Shown here: positions 26,559-35,204 of the stretch, piece by piece
How positions within the stretch are numbered: position 1 is the first letter of the stretch
Layout: every line of letters begins with the position of its first letter
From: Psychroflexus montanilacus
GTDB lineage: Bacteria > Bacteroidota > Bacteroidia > Flavobacteriales > Flavobacteriaceae
Assembly: GCF_020164535.1 (NCBI RefSeq)
Contig: NZ_JAIQZC010000001.1
Location: 62,001-126,000, forward strand
DNA: 64,000 nt
Direction of reading: 5' to 3'
Made by a program: the position numbers and the translations under genes
Notes under the pieces: generated by a model
Told to the model about the DNA's origin: nothing
Database searches by the model: none
The model's input: only the letters and a program-made list of their open reading frames with translations

Positions 26559-27887
26559 ATGGGAAAACTTAAGTTTTTGTGGCAAGAATTGACTGGAAGC
26601 TTCTGGTTCATTCCTATGTTTATCATTTTATTTTCAATAGGATTAGCCTCTGCACTAATTTTTGTGGATAGGACCGTAGATATAAAGTCAGTAGGATTCT
26701 TAAATTATATCCTTACCGAAAGTGCAGACTCTGCGAGAAGTGTTTTATCGACCATTTCTGGTGCGATGATAGGTGTGGCAGGAACAGTTTTTTCAATTAC
26801 GCTTGTCGCTTTGACTCTAGCTTCGTCTCAATTTGGTTCTCGTTTGCTGAGAAATTTCATGCATGAGCGTCTCAATCAGATCGTTTTAGGAACTTATGTC
26901 TCTACCTATGTCTACTGTCTCATCGTTTTGAATGTTGTCAAAGACAACGATGCCCAAGTCTTTATTCCTACCTTGTCTATATTGATAGCCATATTAGCAG
27001 CCGTTGGAAATATCGTTTTGCTAGTTATTTTTATACACTCCATTTCTACTAGTATTCAAGCAGATAAAGTCGTTTCTGATATTTCTATTGCTTTGATGAA
27101 AAACATCGAAACTATTTTTTCTGAAGAACTAGAAGGAGAGGACGATTCTGCTGGGCATAATACTAAAGATTTAGATGAACATTTAAAGGAGTTTTCAAAT
27201 TCCAAAACTCTACGTTCTCCTAAAGGTGGGTATTTGCAATACCTCCATAATCAGTCGCTTTTTAATGCTGCTTTATCTGGCGACTATGTGATTGTTTCAC
27301 ACCATCGAATTGGCAGTTATATCGTAAAAGGCGAATCTTTGTTAAGTATATATTCTAAAAATGAATTTAATGATGAATCTGCCACTGATTTTGAAGGGAA
27401 TTTTATCATTGGCAATTCCAGAACGCCTCAGCAAGACGCAGAACACTCTATTCATCAAATGGTCGAGATTGCCTGCAGAGCCCTATCTCCGGGGGTAAAC
27501 GATCCTTTTACAGCCATTTCTTGTATAGATAACCTTACTTCAACCATGTGTTACCTCACTCAAGTTAAATTTCCCTCCAAGTATAAATTTGGCGATGACG
27601 GTCAGTTGCGATATGCTTTTAAACCCCTGACTTATCAAAGCATGCTGGATGCAGCCTTTTTACAGATCAGACAGTTTTCTAAAGGAAGCCCTGCTGTTGT
27701 AATCAGACTCATGGAATCCATGATCAAAATTCATAAGTTCACACCACATCGCATTCATAAAACAGCTATAAAAGAACATGCGGAAATGATTCTAAAAGTT
27801 GCTGAAGATTCTTTTGAAGAAAGCCATGACCTGGAAGATATGCGTGATCGAAGTCGATGTATTTTGGAAGAAACTGAAGGAGAATAA
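26559..27887 (+). CDS. DUF2254 family membrane protein
   Basis: A 442-aa inner-membrane protein. Four predicted membrane segments in the first ~165 residues (ending LVIFIHSIS) are followed by a large soluble domain containing RTPQQDAEHSIHQMVEIACRALSPGVNDPFTAISC, the family hallmark. Function unknown; an ion-channel-like role has been guessed from topology. Monocistronic. Confidence 0.88.
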   Translation: MGKLKFLWQELTGSFWFIPMFIILFSIGLASALIFVDRTVDIKSVGFLNYILTESADSARSVLSTISGAMIGVAGTVFSITLVALTLASSQFGSRLLRNFMHERLNQIVLGTYVSTYVYCLIVLNVVKDNDAQVFIPTLSILIAILAAVGNIVLLVIFIHSISTSIQADKVVSDISIALMKNIETIFSEELEGEDDSAGHNTKDLDEHLKEFSNSKTLRSPKGGYLQYLHNQSLFNAALSGDYVIVSHHRIGSYIVKGESLLSIYSKNEFNDESATDFEGNFIIGNSRTPQQDAEHSIHQMVEIACRALSPGVNDPFTAISCIDNLTSTMCYLTQVKFPSKYKFGDDGQLRYAFKPLTYQSMLDAAFLQIRQFSKGSPAVVIRLMESMIKIHKFTPHRIHKTAIKEHAEMILKVAEDSFEESHDLEDMRDRSRCILEETEGE

Positions 27888-27973
27888 ATTTACCTCTAAG
27901 TTGAATTTTTCCGATTCAAGGTTCACCTGATTTTATTCCTAATTAGACCTTAATTCTACAAACGTTAATTAAC

Positions 27974-28007
27974 TAGGATATATTCCTACATTATGGAATA
28001 TATCCTA
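27974..28007. promoter_or_regulatory. double operator of umuDC
   Basis: Inverted repeat TAGGATATATTCC (27974-27986) and GGAATATATCCTA (27995-28007) with an 8-bp spacer. Each arm is itself nearly palindromic (GGA-TATAT-TCC), and their centres are 20 bp apart, which is two helical turns. The right arm overlaps the first bases of the -7 box, so a protein bound here would block RNA polymerase. Confidence 0.75.
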
Positions 28008-28013
28008 AATTTG
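28006..28013 (+). promoter_or_regulatory. -7 box of umuDC
   Basis: TAAATTTG matches TAnnTTTG, 13 bases before the umuD ATG, and overlaps the operator. Confidence 0.7.
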
Positions 28014-28026
28014 TAGAAAAAACAAT

Positions 28027-28479
28027 ATGTTGCATTTGGTTCATCAGGCGCAGCGCGCCTTGGAAATTTATCCTCCAGATTTATCCAGAAGCCTGGATTT
28101 GCCATTTGTAAATCAGGGTATTAGTGCTGGATTTCCTAGTCCTGCAGATGATTTTCTAGACATCAAGATCGATTTGAACAGAGAGTTTATCAAAAACCCA
28201 AATTCTACGTTTTACGCCCGGGTTCGCGGGAGTAGCATGATAGGAGCAGGACTCAGAGACGGAGACTTGCTCATTATCGATAGAAGTCTGGAACCCGAAC
28301 ACAAAAAAATAGCCGTCTGTTTCATCGATGGTGAATTTACCGTCAAACGCATCAAAAAAGAAAAAGACAGCATCTGGTTGATGCCAGAAAATAAAGAGTA
28401 TCCCCCGATAAAGGTGGATGACAGCAACGACTTTGTGATTTGGGGAGTGGTGACTACTGTGATTAAAAAAGTTGACTGA
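28027..28479 (+). CDS. umuD: LexA/UmuD-type autoproteolytic subunit of translesion polymerase V
   Basis: A 150-aa S24-family protein that self-cleaves and activates UmuC. The cleavage site is Ala34-Gly35 before FPSPADDF, the catalytic pair Ser70 (GSSMIGAG) and Lys107 (FTVKRI). There is no DNA-binding domain in the 34-residue N-terminal arm, so it cannot be the repressor of its own operator. Its TGA shares one base with the umuC ATG. Confidence 0.93.
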   Translation: MLHLVHQAQRALEIYPPDLSRSLDLPFVNQGISAGFPSPADDFLDIKIDLNREFIKNPNSTFYARVRGSSMIGAGLRDGDLLIIDRSLEPEHKKIAVCFIDGEFTVKRIKKEKDSIWLMPENKEYPPIKVDDSNDFVIWGVVTTVIKKVD

Positions 28480-29795
28480 TGTTTGCTCTGGTCGATTGCA
28501 ATAATTTTTATGCCTCCTGCGAGCGGGTGTTTAATCCCAGTCTGCGAGACAAACCCGTCGTGATTCTATCCAATAACGATGGTTGTGTGATTGCCAGAAG
28601 CAATGAAGCCAAAGCTTTGGGCATTCCTATGGGAGCGCCAACGCACAAATTTGAAAAGCTATTCAAGCAGCATAGTGTCCATGTGTTTTCTTCCAATTAT
28701 GCTTTGTATGGCGATATGAGCTCTCGGGTGATGAATATTTTGGCAAGTTTTACACCAGATATTGAGATTTACAGCATCGACGAGTCATTTTTAGAATTTA
28801 CGGGTTTTGAAAATTACGACATGCAGGCTTACTGCGAAAAGATGAAGTATGTGGTCGAAAAATCGACCGGTATTCCCATAAGCATTGGGTTAGCGCCTAC
28901 AAAAGCCTTGAGTAAAATAGCCAATCGTATTGCTAAAAAGTTTGCCGAACGCACTGGAGGTGTTTTTGTTATGAAAGATGATGTCGCCAGAATAAAAGCT
29001 TTAAAGTGGCTGAAAATTGAAGACGTCTGGGGCATTGGTCGTCAACATGCCTTGCGCCTCAAAAAGCACAATATTCACACCGCTTACCCATTTTCAGAAC
29101 TGCCTGACGAATGGGTGAGAAAGCAGATGAGCGTGGTGGGTTTACGCCTTAAGAAAGAATTACAGGGCCGACGAACCCTAGAGCTGGAAACCCCTGCCAA
29201 CAAAAAAGCCATCGCGACCACACGCTCTTTTGACAAGCAGTACAAAGACTTCGATTATGTCCAGGAGCGGGTGAGTAGTTTTGCCATCAAGTCGGCGGAG
29301 AAGTTGCGACGGCAGGGGAGTTGCTGCCAGATGGTGTATGTGTTTCTTAAAACCAATAAATTTCGTCAGGACTTACCGCAGTATCAGAATAGCATTGTGG
29401 TGCAAACGGGTTATCCTACCAATTCCAGTATAGATTTGGTGAAATTTGCTGTAGAAGGGCTGAAGAAGATTTATCATCCTGATTATTACTACAAAAAAGC
29501 AGGTGTGATTGTGATGGGTCTGGTACCTGAAGACCAGCGGCAGCTGGCGTTTTTTACAGCAGAAAATCCGAAGCACAAAGAACTGATGCAGAAGATCGAC
29601 CGATTAAACGGAGTTTACGGCACAGGCGCTGTGCGTTTGGGGAGTCAAGATTTGGGCAGAGTCTGGAAAATGCGGAGGGAACGGCTTTCTCAAGCCTATA
29701 CGACAAGTCTGAACCATGTGATAGAAGTGAAAGTAGGCAAGGACGAGAAGAACAAAAGCGATAACAATTCTGAAAGGTTTGTGGGTTTGTTTTAA
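28479..29795 (+). CDS. umuC: Y-family DNA polymerase V catalytic subunit
   Basis: A 438-aa translesion polymerase. Metal-binding acidic residues appear in [17 protein letters not shown] and [10 protein letters not shown], followed by the [21 protein letters not shown] palm and the little-finger and UmuC C-terminal regions. Co-transcribed with umuD, giving damage-induced mutagenic replication. Confidence 0.95.
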   Translation: MFALVDCNNFYASCERVFNPSLRDKPVVILSNNDGCVIARSNEAKALGIPMGAPTHKFEKLFKQHSVHVFSSNYALYGDMSSRVMNILASFTPDIEIYSIDESFLEFTGFENYDMQAYCEKMKYVVEKSTGIPISIGLAPTKALSKIANRIAKKFAERTGGVFVMKDDVARIKALKWLKIEDVWGIGRQHALRLKKHNIHTAYPFSELPDEWVRKQMSVVGLRLKKELQGRRTLELETPANKKAIATTRSFDKQYKDFDYVQERVSSFAIKSAEKLRRQGSCCQMVYVFLKTNKFRQDLPQYQNSIVVQTGYPTNSSIDLVKFAVEGLKKIYHPDYYYKKAGVIVMGLVPEDQRQLAFFTAENPKHKELMQKIDRLNGVYGTGAVRLGSQDLGRVWKMRRERLSQAYTTSLNHVIEVKVGKDEKNKSDNNSERFVGLF

Positions 29796-29804
29796 ACTAA
29801 GAAA

Positions 29805-30092
29805 TTATAAAATATTACTCAAATCTTGCTTGCCAATGATAGTCATTATCTCAACAGTATCATTATTTATTCTATAGTATATACTATCAGATCCACAGAC
29901 ACAGCGTCTGTATCCTTTCTTGATGAAGTCAACAGATTCAAATGAAAAGGGTTGTTTGGAAATAATCTCAAAATACTCAAAGAAAGAATCAAAATATTTA
30001 TCAGCTTGAGTCAATCCAAATTTTCGAACACCAAACTGATGAATTCTTATCAAATCATCTTTCGCAACACGACTTAATTTGTAATTAGCCAT
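29805..30092 (-). CDS. parE: ParE-family toxin
   Basis: A 95-aa RelE/ParE-superfamily protein (YKLSRVAKDDLIRIHQFGVRKFG ... YRRCVCGSDSIYYRIN). ParE toxins poison DNA gyrase; target here is inferred. It overlaps the antitoxin gene by 8 bp, downstream of it in the same operon. Confidence 0.87.
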   Translation of the reverse strand: MANYKLSRVAKDDLIRIHQFGVRKFGLTQADKYFDSFFEYFEIISKQPFSFESVDFIKKGYRRCVCGSDSIYYRINNDTVEIMTIIGKQDLSNIL

Positions 30093-30324
30093 TGAGCGAA
30101 GACTTAGATTCTGCTAATATTTGTGCCTTAGTAGCATTGGTAAATCCGCTATTTTCAGCTTTTTCAAGCTTGGCCTGAATCCAATTCACTTGAACTTGCT
30201 GATTTCTGGCTTGGCGAATCAAATCGTTAATGAGTTCACTTTTGCTAGAGTATTCTTTACTTTCAATTTGATTTTTTAACCAGTCATCGTTGGGTTCTGT
30301 AAGTGAAATACTTTGTCTGCTCAT
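30085..30324 (-). CDS. parD: ParD-family antitoxin
   Basis: A 79-aa antitoxin with N-terminal ribbon-helix-helix segment (MSRQSISLTEPNDDWLKNQI, then a SSKSELINDLIRQA helix) and a C-terminal toxin-binding part. Start taken at ATG 30324; the frame runs to 30366 through a poor start. It should neutralise ParE and repress the operon. Confidence 0.85.
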   Translation of the reverse strand: MSRQSISLTEPNDDWLKNQIESKEYSSKSELINDLIRQARNQQVQVNWIQAKLEKAENSGFTNATKAQILAESKSSLNG

Positions 30325-30349
30325 AATTAAAATATTTGATGTAAAATTA

Positions 30350-30368
30350 CACCAAATTAGCACCAAAT
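30350..30368. promoter_or_regulatory. candidate ParD operator (direct repeats)
   Basis: Two CACCAAAT copies, 30350-30357 and 30361-30368, are spaced exactly 11 bp apart about 26-45 bases upstream of the parD ATG. Helically phased direct repeats suit cooperative ribbon-helix-helix binding. Confidence 0.5.
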
Positions 30369-30464
30369 CAAAAGTTTTTAACTATTTGATATACTTCAAG
30401 AATTTGATATTAATTTGAAACAGGATTGACTTGGGTTAGGCCAACAGCTTTTAGAACTTTTTGA

Positions 30465-30508
30465 TTTCACGCAAAGCAATCTAAGAATGCGCAAAGTACG
30501 CAAAGAAG
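30465..30508 (+). repeat. CGCAAAG-type dispersed repeat, copy 1
   Basis: TTTCACGCAAAG followed by two more CGCAAAG copies (30490 and 30499). The same elements occur reversed at 35142-35180. Confidence 0.7.
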
Positions 30509-30573
30509 AATATTTTCTACGAACTGAAATTATTCAAACTTACAAGTCACCTTAAAGCCTTCAGTCAAAACCT

Positions 30574-30684
30574 TTACAGTCTGGACGGAGGAATAAATGA
30601 ACGAAAAGCATTAAGCTCACTGGTAAGATTATGAAGAAGTGCAGTATCAATTTCCGAAGAAAAATATCCTGTAATTTGCCAAGC
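30574..30684 (-). pseudogene. possible 3' remnant of a lost gene
   Basis: A 36-codon open stretch ending in TAA and preceded by TAG. Composition is protein-like (SSEIDTALLHNLTSELNAF) but no family is recognised and there is no start or ribosome site. Confidence 0.3.
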
Positions 30685-30826
30685 CTAAGCCGAATGTCAT
30701 ATGCTCAAAAAACCTTAGCTTTGCAGCTTTAAAAATTTGAAGATCATTTGATATGAAATGAGCCATTCTATAAAAACTAATTAATGGTGAATTACATCTA
30801 AACTTTGAAAAAAATAATATAACTAG

Positions 30827-31921
30827 ATGAAAGCAGGAATTGTAGGCTTACCCAACGTAGGAAAATCGACTTTATTTAACTCACTCTCCAATGCGAAAGC
30901 GCAGAGTGCGAACTTTCCCTTTTGTACGATAGAGCCCAACATCGGGGTGGTCAACGTGCCAGATCCACGTCTGGAGAAGCTGGAATCCCTCGTCAATCCT
31001 GAGCGTGTGGTGCCTGCCACCGTAGAGATTGTAGATATTGCAGGACTGGTAAAAGGAGCAAGCAAAGGGGAAGGATTGGGTAATCAGTTTCTGGGAAACA
31101 TAAGAGAAACCGATGCGATTTTGCATGTTTTGCGTTGTTTTGACGATGATAATGTGGTGCACGTGGACGGAAATATCGACCCGATTCGCGATAAAGAAAC
31201 CATCGACATCGAATTGCAGTTAAAAGACCTGGAATCGGTTGAGAAGAAAATGGATAAAACCAAGCGTGCTGCCAAAACTGGTAACAAAGAAGCGCAACGC
31301 GAATTTGGAGTTTTGGAAGCTTTGAAAACAGGTCTGGAAAGCGGAACATCCGTGAGAGCACTTAGCATAGCTGAAGAAGATAGAGCCGATTTTGTAAGGC
31401 CAATGCAGTTAATTACCGACAAACCTGTGATGTACGTTTGTAATGTGGACGAAGGTTCTGCCGTGAATGGCAATGCTCATGTGGATCGCGTGAGGGAAGC
31501 CGTAAAAGACGAAAATGCTGAAGTTTTAGTACTGGCAGTAGGCATCGAGGCCGATATTGCAGAGCTTGATGACTATGAGGAACGCACCATGTTCCTTGAA
31601 GATATTGGTCTTGAAGAGGCTGGAGCCGGCAAATTGATCCGTTCTGCTTACAGATTGCTAAATCAACAAACTTATTTTACTGCTGGTAAAAAAGAAGTAA
31701 GAGCCTGGACAGTGAAGGTAGGGGCCACCGCTCCACAGGCTGCGGGAGTGATCCATACAGATTTTGAACGCGGATTTATACGTGCGGAAGTGATCAAGTA
31801 TGATGACTTCGTTCACTTTGGCAGTGAAGCCAAAGTGCGTGATGCCGGAAAACTAAATGTAGAAGGCAAGGAGTACATCGTGAAAGACGGAGATATTATG
31901 AACTTTAGGTTTAACGTTTAA
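30827..31921 (+). CDS. ychF: redox-regulated ATPase YchF (Obg-related)
   Basis: A 364-aa OBG-family P-loop NTPase that prefers ATP and binds ribosomes. Motifs: GLPNVGKSTLFNSL (G1), DIAGLVKGASKGEGLGNQFL (G3), YVCNVDE in place of the guanine-specific NKxD, and a C-terminal TGS domain (TYFTAGKKEVRAWTV ... FVHFGSEAKVRDAGK). Monocistronic. Confidence 0.96.
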   Translation: MKAGIVGLPNVGKSTLFNSLSNAKAQSANFPFCTIEPNIGVVNVPDPRLEKLESLVNPERVVPATVEIVDIAGLVKGASKGEGLGNQFLGNIRETDAILHVLRCFDDDNVVHVDGNIDPIRDKETIDIELQLKDLESVEKKMDKTKRAAKTGNKEAQREFGVLEALKTGLESGTSVRALSIAEEDRADFVRPMQLITDKPVMYVCNVDEGSAVNGNAHVDRVREAVKDENAEVLVLAVGIEADIAELDDYEERTMFLEDIGLEEAGAGKLIRSAYRLLNQQTYFTAGKKEVRAWTVKVGATAPQAAGVIHTDFERGFIRAEVIKYDDFVHFGSEAKVRDAGKLNVEGKEYIVKDGDIMNFRFNV

Positions 31922-32215
31922 ACAGGTTTTAGGCTGTAGGTATTGGGTAATAAGAGTGTTGAGCTTCCCTAAATAGTCTTGACTGTTGTGAATTAGGAAT
32001 CAGGAATCAGGACTTTTGGAACCAGAATTACTTAGAAATGGGTGCTGATTACTACAACTCAATGACACGTATACAACTTACAGCGCTTCAATCCTTAACG
32101 CTCAGTAACAAGCTGAACTTCCCTGATTAAAGTCGACCGATAAACTGATAACGAAGAACTGTGAACCAGTTAGATTCATTATTGATCTGAACGCTTTTTA
32201 AGGCTTGCAAAGTCT
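31922..32215. other. 294-bp intergenic gap
   Basis: No gene or stable hairpin seen. A short direct repeat (AGGAATC twice, near 31995) is the only structure noticed before the helicase promoter. Confidence 0.5.
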
Positions 32216-32223
32216 TACCTTTG
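32216..32223 (+). promoter_or_regulatory. -7 box of the tandem helicase operon
   Basis: TACCTTTG matches TAnnTTTG, 13 bases before the helicase ATG at 32237. Confidence 0.65.
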
Positions 32224-32236
32224 CAAAAATTTTTAC

Positions 32237-33565
32237 ATGTCAAAGCAGTTTTCAGAATTAAACATAGAGGAGTCTTTACAAAAAGCTTTATCGGAGTTAC
32301 GGATCAGTATACCTACGGAGGTTCAGAAAGAAACCATTCCTCATATTTTAAATCAAAACCAAGATCTTGTCGTTTTATCCAAAACGGGAACAGGAAAAAC
32401 AGCGGCCTATGGTTTGCCCTTACTTCAGTTACTCAAGTTAAAAACAAGTGAAATGCAGGTGCTTGTTTTGGCTCCCACCAGAGAACTCGCTCAACAAATT
32501 CATCAGCAGCTGGTCGCATTTGCTCAGTATTCCGACCCGCTTCCCATGCTAGCTTTAACTGGCGGAACGCCTATAAAATCTCAAGTAGAAGCCCTAAAGC
32601 AGACTCCCTCTCTTATTGTGGCTACACCTGGCCGCTTATTGGATCTTGTAAAACGAGAGGCTATAGATTTGAGTTGCATTACACATTTGGTCTTAGATGA
32701 AGCGGACGAAATGCTAAGTGCTCTAAAGACAGAAGTGGACTCGATCCTTAAAGCTTTGCCTAAAACGAGAAGAACATTCCTGTTTACAGCTACGCTTCCA
32801 GGAAGCCTAAAACAAATCATACAAAATGCCATGTCTCCGGATGTTCTCCAAATCAATGTAGGTATGTCCACAGTAGGTCACCAAGGCATTGACCATCGCT
32901 ATGTCGTTGTGGAACCCATAGAAAAGCTGGAGGTATTACTGTATTTTTTAAATTCCAGACTTGGGCAAAGAGGCATCATTTTTTGTAAGACTAAAGCGGC
33001 GGTCAATAAACTGGCGAAAAAGTTAGCCATCAATAAATTTTCTTCAGGAGCTATACACGGGAGTCTTACGCAAGGGATAAGGGATCGTGTTTTGGGACAG
33101 TTTAGAGAAGGGCATATTGACATCTTGGTCGCTACCGATCTCGCAGCTCGGGGCATTGATGTGAAGGCGGTTTCCTTTGTGGTCAATTACCATTTGCCAG
33201 ATACATACGAAGCCTATGTCCATAGAAGCGGACGGACTGCCAGAGCAGGAGCAGAAGGACTTTCATTTACGGTTTTACAGCAGGATGAAGTCGTGGAGTT
33301 GGCTAACTTCGAAAGTGAATTGGGAATAACCTTTCACGAAGTGACCAAAGCAGACCCTCAAAGTCTTGAAGAAAACAATGCCTTATTATGGGCTAAAAAG
33401 ATATTTAAAACCAAACCCAATCGGGAGGTCTCTTCCGAATTCAGAACTAAGATCCAATCGATCTTCCATCATTTAACCAAAGAAGAACTCATCGATAAAG
33501 TACTGGCTTATCAGTTGGCGCAAGCTAAGACTGAGCACACAAGCACTGAACCTTCTAAAAAATAA
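32237..33565 (+). CDS. DEAD-box ATP-dependent RNA helicase
   Basis: A 442-aa DEAD-box protein with the full motif set: SKTGTGKT (I), PTRELAQQ (Ia), TPGR (Ib), LDEADEML (II), TAT (III), IIFCKT (IV), ATDLAARGIDV (V) and HRSGRTARAG (VI). It likely remodels rRNA or mRNA. It lies 7 bp upstream of a second, diverged DEAD-box gene, and the two are probably one operon. Confidence 0.93.
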   Translation: MSKQFSELNIEESLQKALSELRISIPTEVQKETIPHILNQNQDLVVLSKTGTGKTAAYGLPLLQLLKLKTSEMQVLVLAPTRELAQQIHQQLVAFAQYSDPLPMLALTGGTPIKSQVEALKQTPSLIVATPGRLLDLVKREAIDLSCITHLVLDEADEMLSALKTEVDSILKALPKTRRTFLFTATLPGSLKQIIQNAMSPDVLQINVGMSTVGHQGIDHRYVVVEPIEKLEVLLYFLNSRLGQRGIIFCKTKAAVNKLAKKLAINKFSSGAIHGSLTQGIRDRVLGQFREGHIDILVATDLAARGIDVKAVSFVVNYHLPDTYEAYVHRSGRTARAGAEGLSFTVLQQDEVVELANFESELGITFHEVTKADPQSLEENNALLWAKKIFKTKPNREVSSEFRTKIQSIFHHLTKEELIDKVLAYQLAQAKTEHTSTEPSKK

Positions 33566-33572
33566 AAAGCCA

Positions 33573-34889
33573 ATGGCAAATTCTATAAAGTCACAGGAAG
33601 AGATTTTACAAAAACTCAATATACAGACGTTGAACCCCATGCAGGCGGAAGCTATTCCCTTGATAGAAACCAAAGCGAATACCTTGCTGTTGTCTCCAAC
33701 AGGAACTGGTAAAACTTTGGCCTTTTCATTGCCTTTATTGGAAATGCTGGATCCAGAATCTCCAGACGTTCAGGCTTTAATTTTGGTACCGTCCAGAGAA
33801 TTGGCTATTCAAATTGAACAGGTGATTCGTTCGATGGGCTCAGGTTATAAAGTTAATGCCGTTTACGGAGGCAGGCCTGTATCCAAGGATAAAATCGAAA
33901 TCAAACACCATCCCGCTATACTTATTGGAACACCAGGAAGAATTTTAGATCACTTTAACCGCGATCAATTTTCTAAAGCAAGCATTAAAACCCTGGTTCT
34001 GGATGAGTTTGACAAATCTTTGGAAGTGGGCTTTGAAGAGGACATGAAATCGATTATAGGTCAGTTGCCCAACCTCTCTAAGCGGATATTAACCTCCGCA
34101 ACCCAAGGCGTTAAAATTCCAAATTTCGTGGGTTTAGAAAAGCCGACAATCGTGAACTATTTAGACAACAAACGCAATTCTAAATTAAGCCTTAGAACAG
34201 TGATTTCTCCAAACCCAAACAAATTAAAAACCTTGGTAGAACTGGTTCAGCATGTAGGCAATCGTCAGGGCATTGTCTTCTGTAATTTGAGAGAAAGCAT
34301 AGAGAAAGTGAGTACTTACCTGAATCAGCACGATATCAGTCATACCTGTTTTTCAGGGATGATGGAGCAAAAAGACCGGGAACGGGCCTTGATTAAATTT
34401 AGAAATGGAAGCTCACAACTCTTAGTGGCTACCGACCTGGCTTCCAGAGGGATTGATATTCCGGAAATGCAGTTTATCATTCACTACGAACTCCCGCGTC
34501 ACGAGGAAGAATTTATTCACAGAAATGGGAGAACAGCCAGAGTGGATGCTAAAGGAACGGCTTATATCTTAAAAGGAGAACGCGAGTCTTTACCAGATTT
34601 TATTGGTGAGGTGAGCAGTGCCGATATCTCTAAAAAAGCAGTCCTGAAACCCAGACATTGGGAAACTTTGTTTGTTTCAGGAGGCCGCAGAGATAAGATT
34701 TCAAAAGGCGATATAGCCGGATTGTTTTTTAAACAAGGTGGACTCCATAAAGATCAGCTTGGGACTATAGAACTGAAACCCGACTGTGCATTTGTAGGTG
34801 TTCCTTCTAGTCTGGCTGAGGAATTAGTAGATAAATTAAACAACTCCAGGTTGAAAACTAAAAAAGTGCGCATTAGGATTCTTGACTGA
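33573..34889 (+). CDS. DEAD-box-family helicase with DEFD motif II
   Basis: A 438-aa helicase of the same family: LSPTGTGKTLAFSLPL (I), PSRELAIQ (Ia), TPGR (Ib), SAT (III), ATDLASRGIDI (V) and HRNGRTAR (VI). Motif II reads LDEFDKSL, so the usual Ala is Phe. The C-terminal ~75 residues resemble a DbpA-type RNA-binding domain (GGRRDKISKGDIAGLFF, then FVGVPSSLAEELVDKLN), which in DbpA targets 23S rRNA. Part of a tandem helicase pair. Confidence 0.9.
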   Translation: MANSIKSQEEILQKLNIQTLNPMQAEAIPLIETKANTLLLSPTGTGKTLAFSLPLLEMLDPESPDVQALILVPSRELAIQIEQVIRSMGSGYKVNAVYGGRPVSKDKIEIKHHPAILIGTPGRILDHFNRDQFSKASIKTLVLDEFDKSLEVGFEEDMKSIIGQLPNLSKRILTSATQGVKIPNFVGLEKPTIVNYLDNKRNSKLSLRTVISPNPNKLKTLVELVQHVGNRQGIVFCNLRESIEKVSTYLNQHDISHTCFSGMMEQKDRERALIKFRNGSSQLLVATDLASRGIDIPEMQFIIHYELPRHEEEFIHRNGRTARVDAKGTAYILKGERESLPDFIGEVSSADISKKAVLKPRHWETLFVSGGRRDKISKGDIAGLFFKQGGLHKDQLGTIELKPDCAFVGVPSSLAEELVDKLNNSRLKTKKVRIRILD

Positions 34890-35141
34890 GAATGAGAATT
34901 AAGAACAAAGAGAAAAGAACAAAGAGGATAGAACAAAGAGAAAAGACATCTCAAAATGACCATACTGAATTTTAAATGCAAAGAGTCTGCTTTGATGGGT
35001 GAAGCGGTGATGAACTTAAAGTAAGTAGTTATTGAGTCAGTGAGTTTGTGAGTGAATTTGTAGATGGAGTGATTTTATAAGAATTCATTTTTGAAATACG
35101 CATCAAAGCATAAAGTAAAGTTGAAATGCTTCTGACTTTTA
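34890..35141. other. intergenic gap with a 14-bp tandem repeat
   Basis: No gene recognised. It contains three tandem 14-mers at 34903-34944 and otherwise unstructured AT-rich DNA up to the ABC promoter. Confidence 0.5.
34903..34944 (+). repeat. three tandem 14-mers
   Basis: GAACAAAGAGAAAA at 34903 and 34931 flank one variant copy, GAACAAAGAGGATA, at 34917. Confidence 0.85.
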
Positions 35142-35180
35142 TACCTTTGCGATAAGCTTTGCGTTCTTTGCGTGAAATTA
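35142..35180 (+). repeat. CGCAAAG-type repeat, reversed copy 2, merged with a promoter box
   Basis: TACCTTTG at 35142-35149 is a -7 box for the ABC gene. It runs into CTTTGCG units at 35157 and 35166 and ends GTGAAATTA, the reverse complement of the 30465 repeat. The repeat thus supplies the leader and perhaps part of the promoter. Confidence 0.65.
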
Positions 35181-35204
35181 CTCAATACAATTGATAACCC
35201 ATAT

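Larger units (their letters stand above)
30369..30826. other. 458-bp gap with repeat and decayed coding remnant
   Basis: No intact gene. It holds a CGCAAAG-rich repeat (30465-30508) and, on the minus strand at 30574-30684, an open stretch of 36 codons after a stop (ITGYFSSEID... then LHNLTSELNAFRSFIPPSRL) that looks like the 3' end of a lost gene. No promoter for ychF was recognised. Confidence 0.5.

Noticed and set aside
28027-28479. UmuD as the repressor of its own operator
   Set aside because: The 34 residues before the cleavage site are too short for a DNA-binding domain.
30993-31473. Minus-strand open frames of 122 and 129 codons inside ychF
   Set aside because: They lie wholly within a well-supported GTPase gene and show Ser/Leu/Arg-rich shadow composition.
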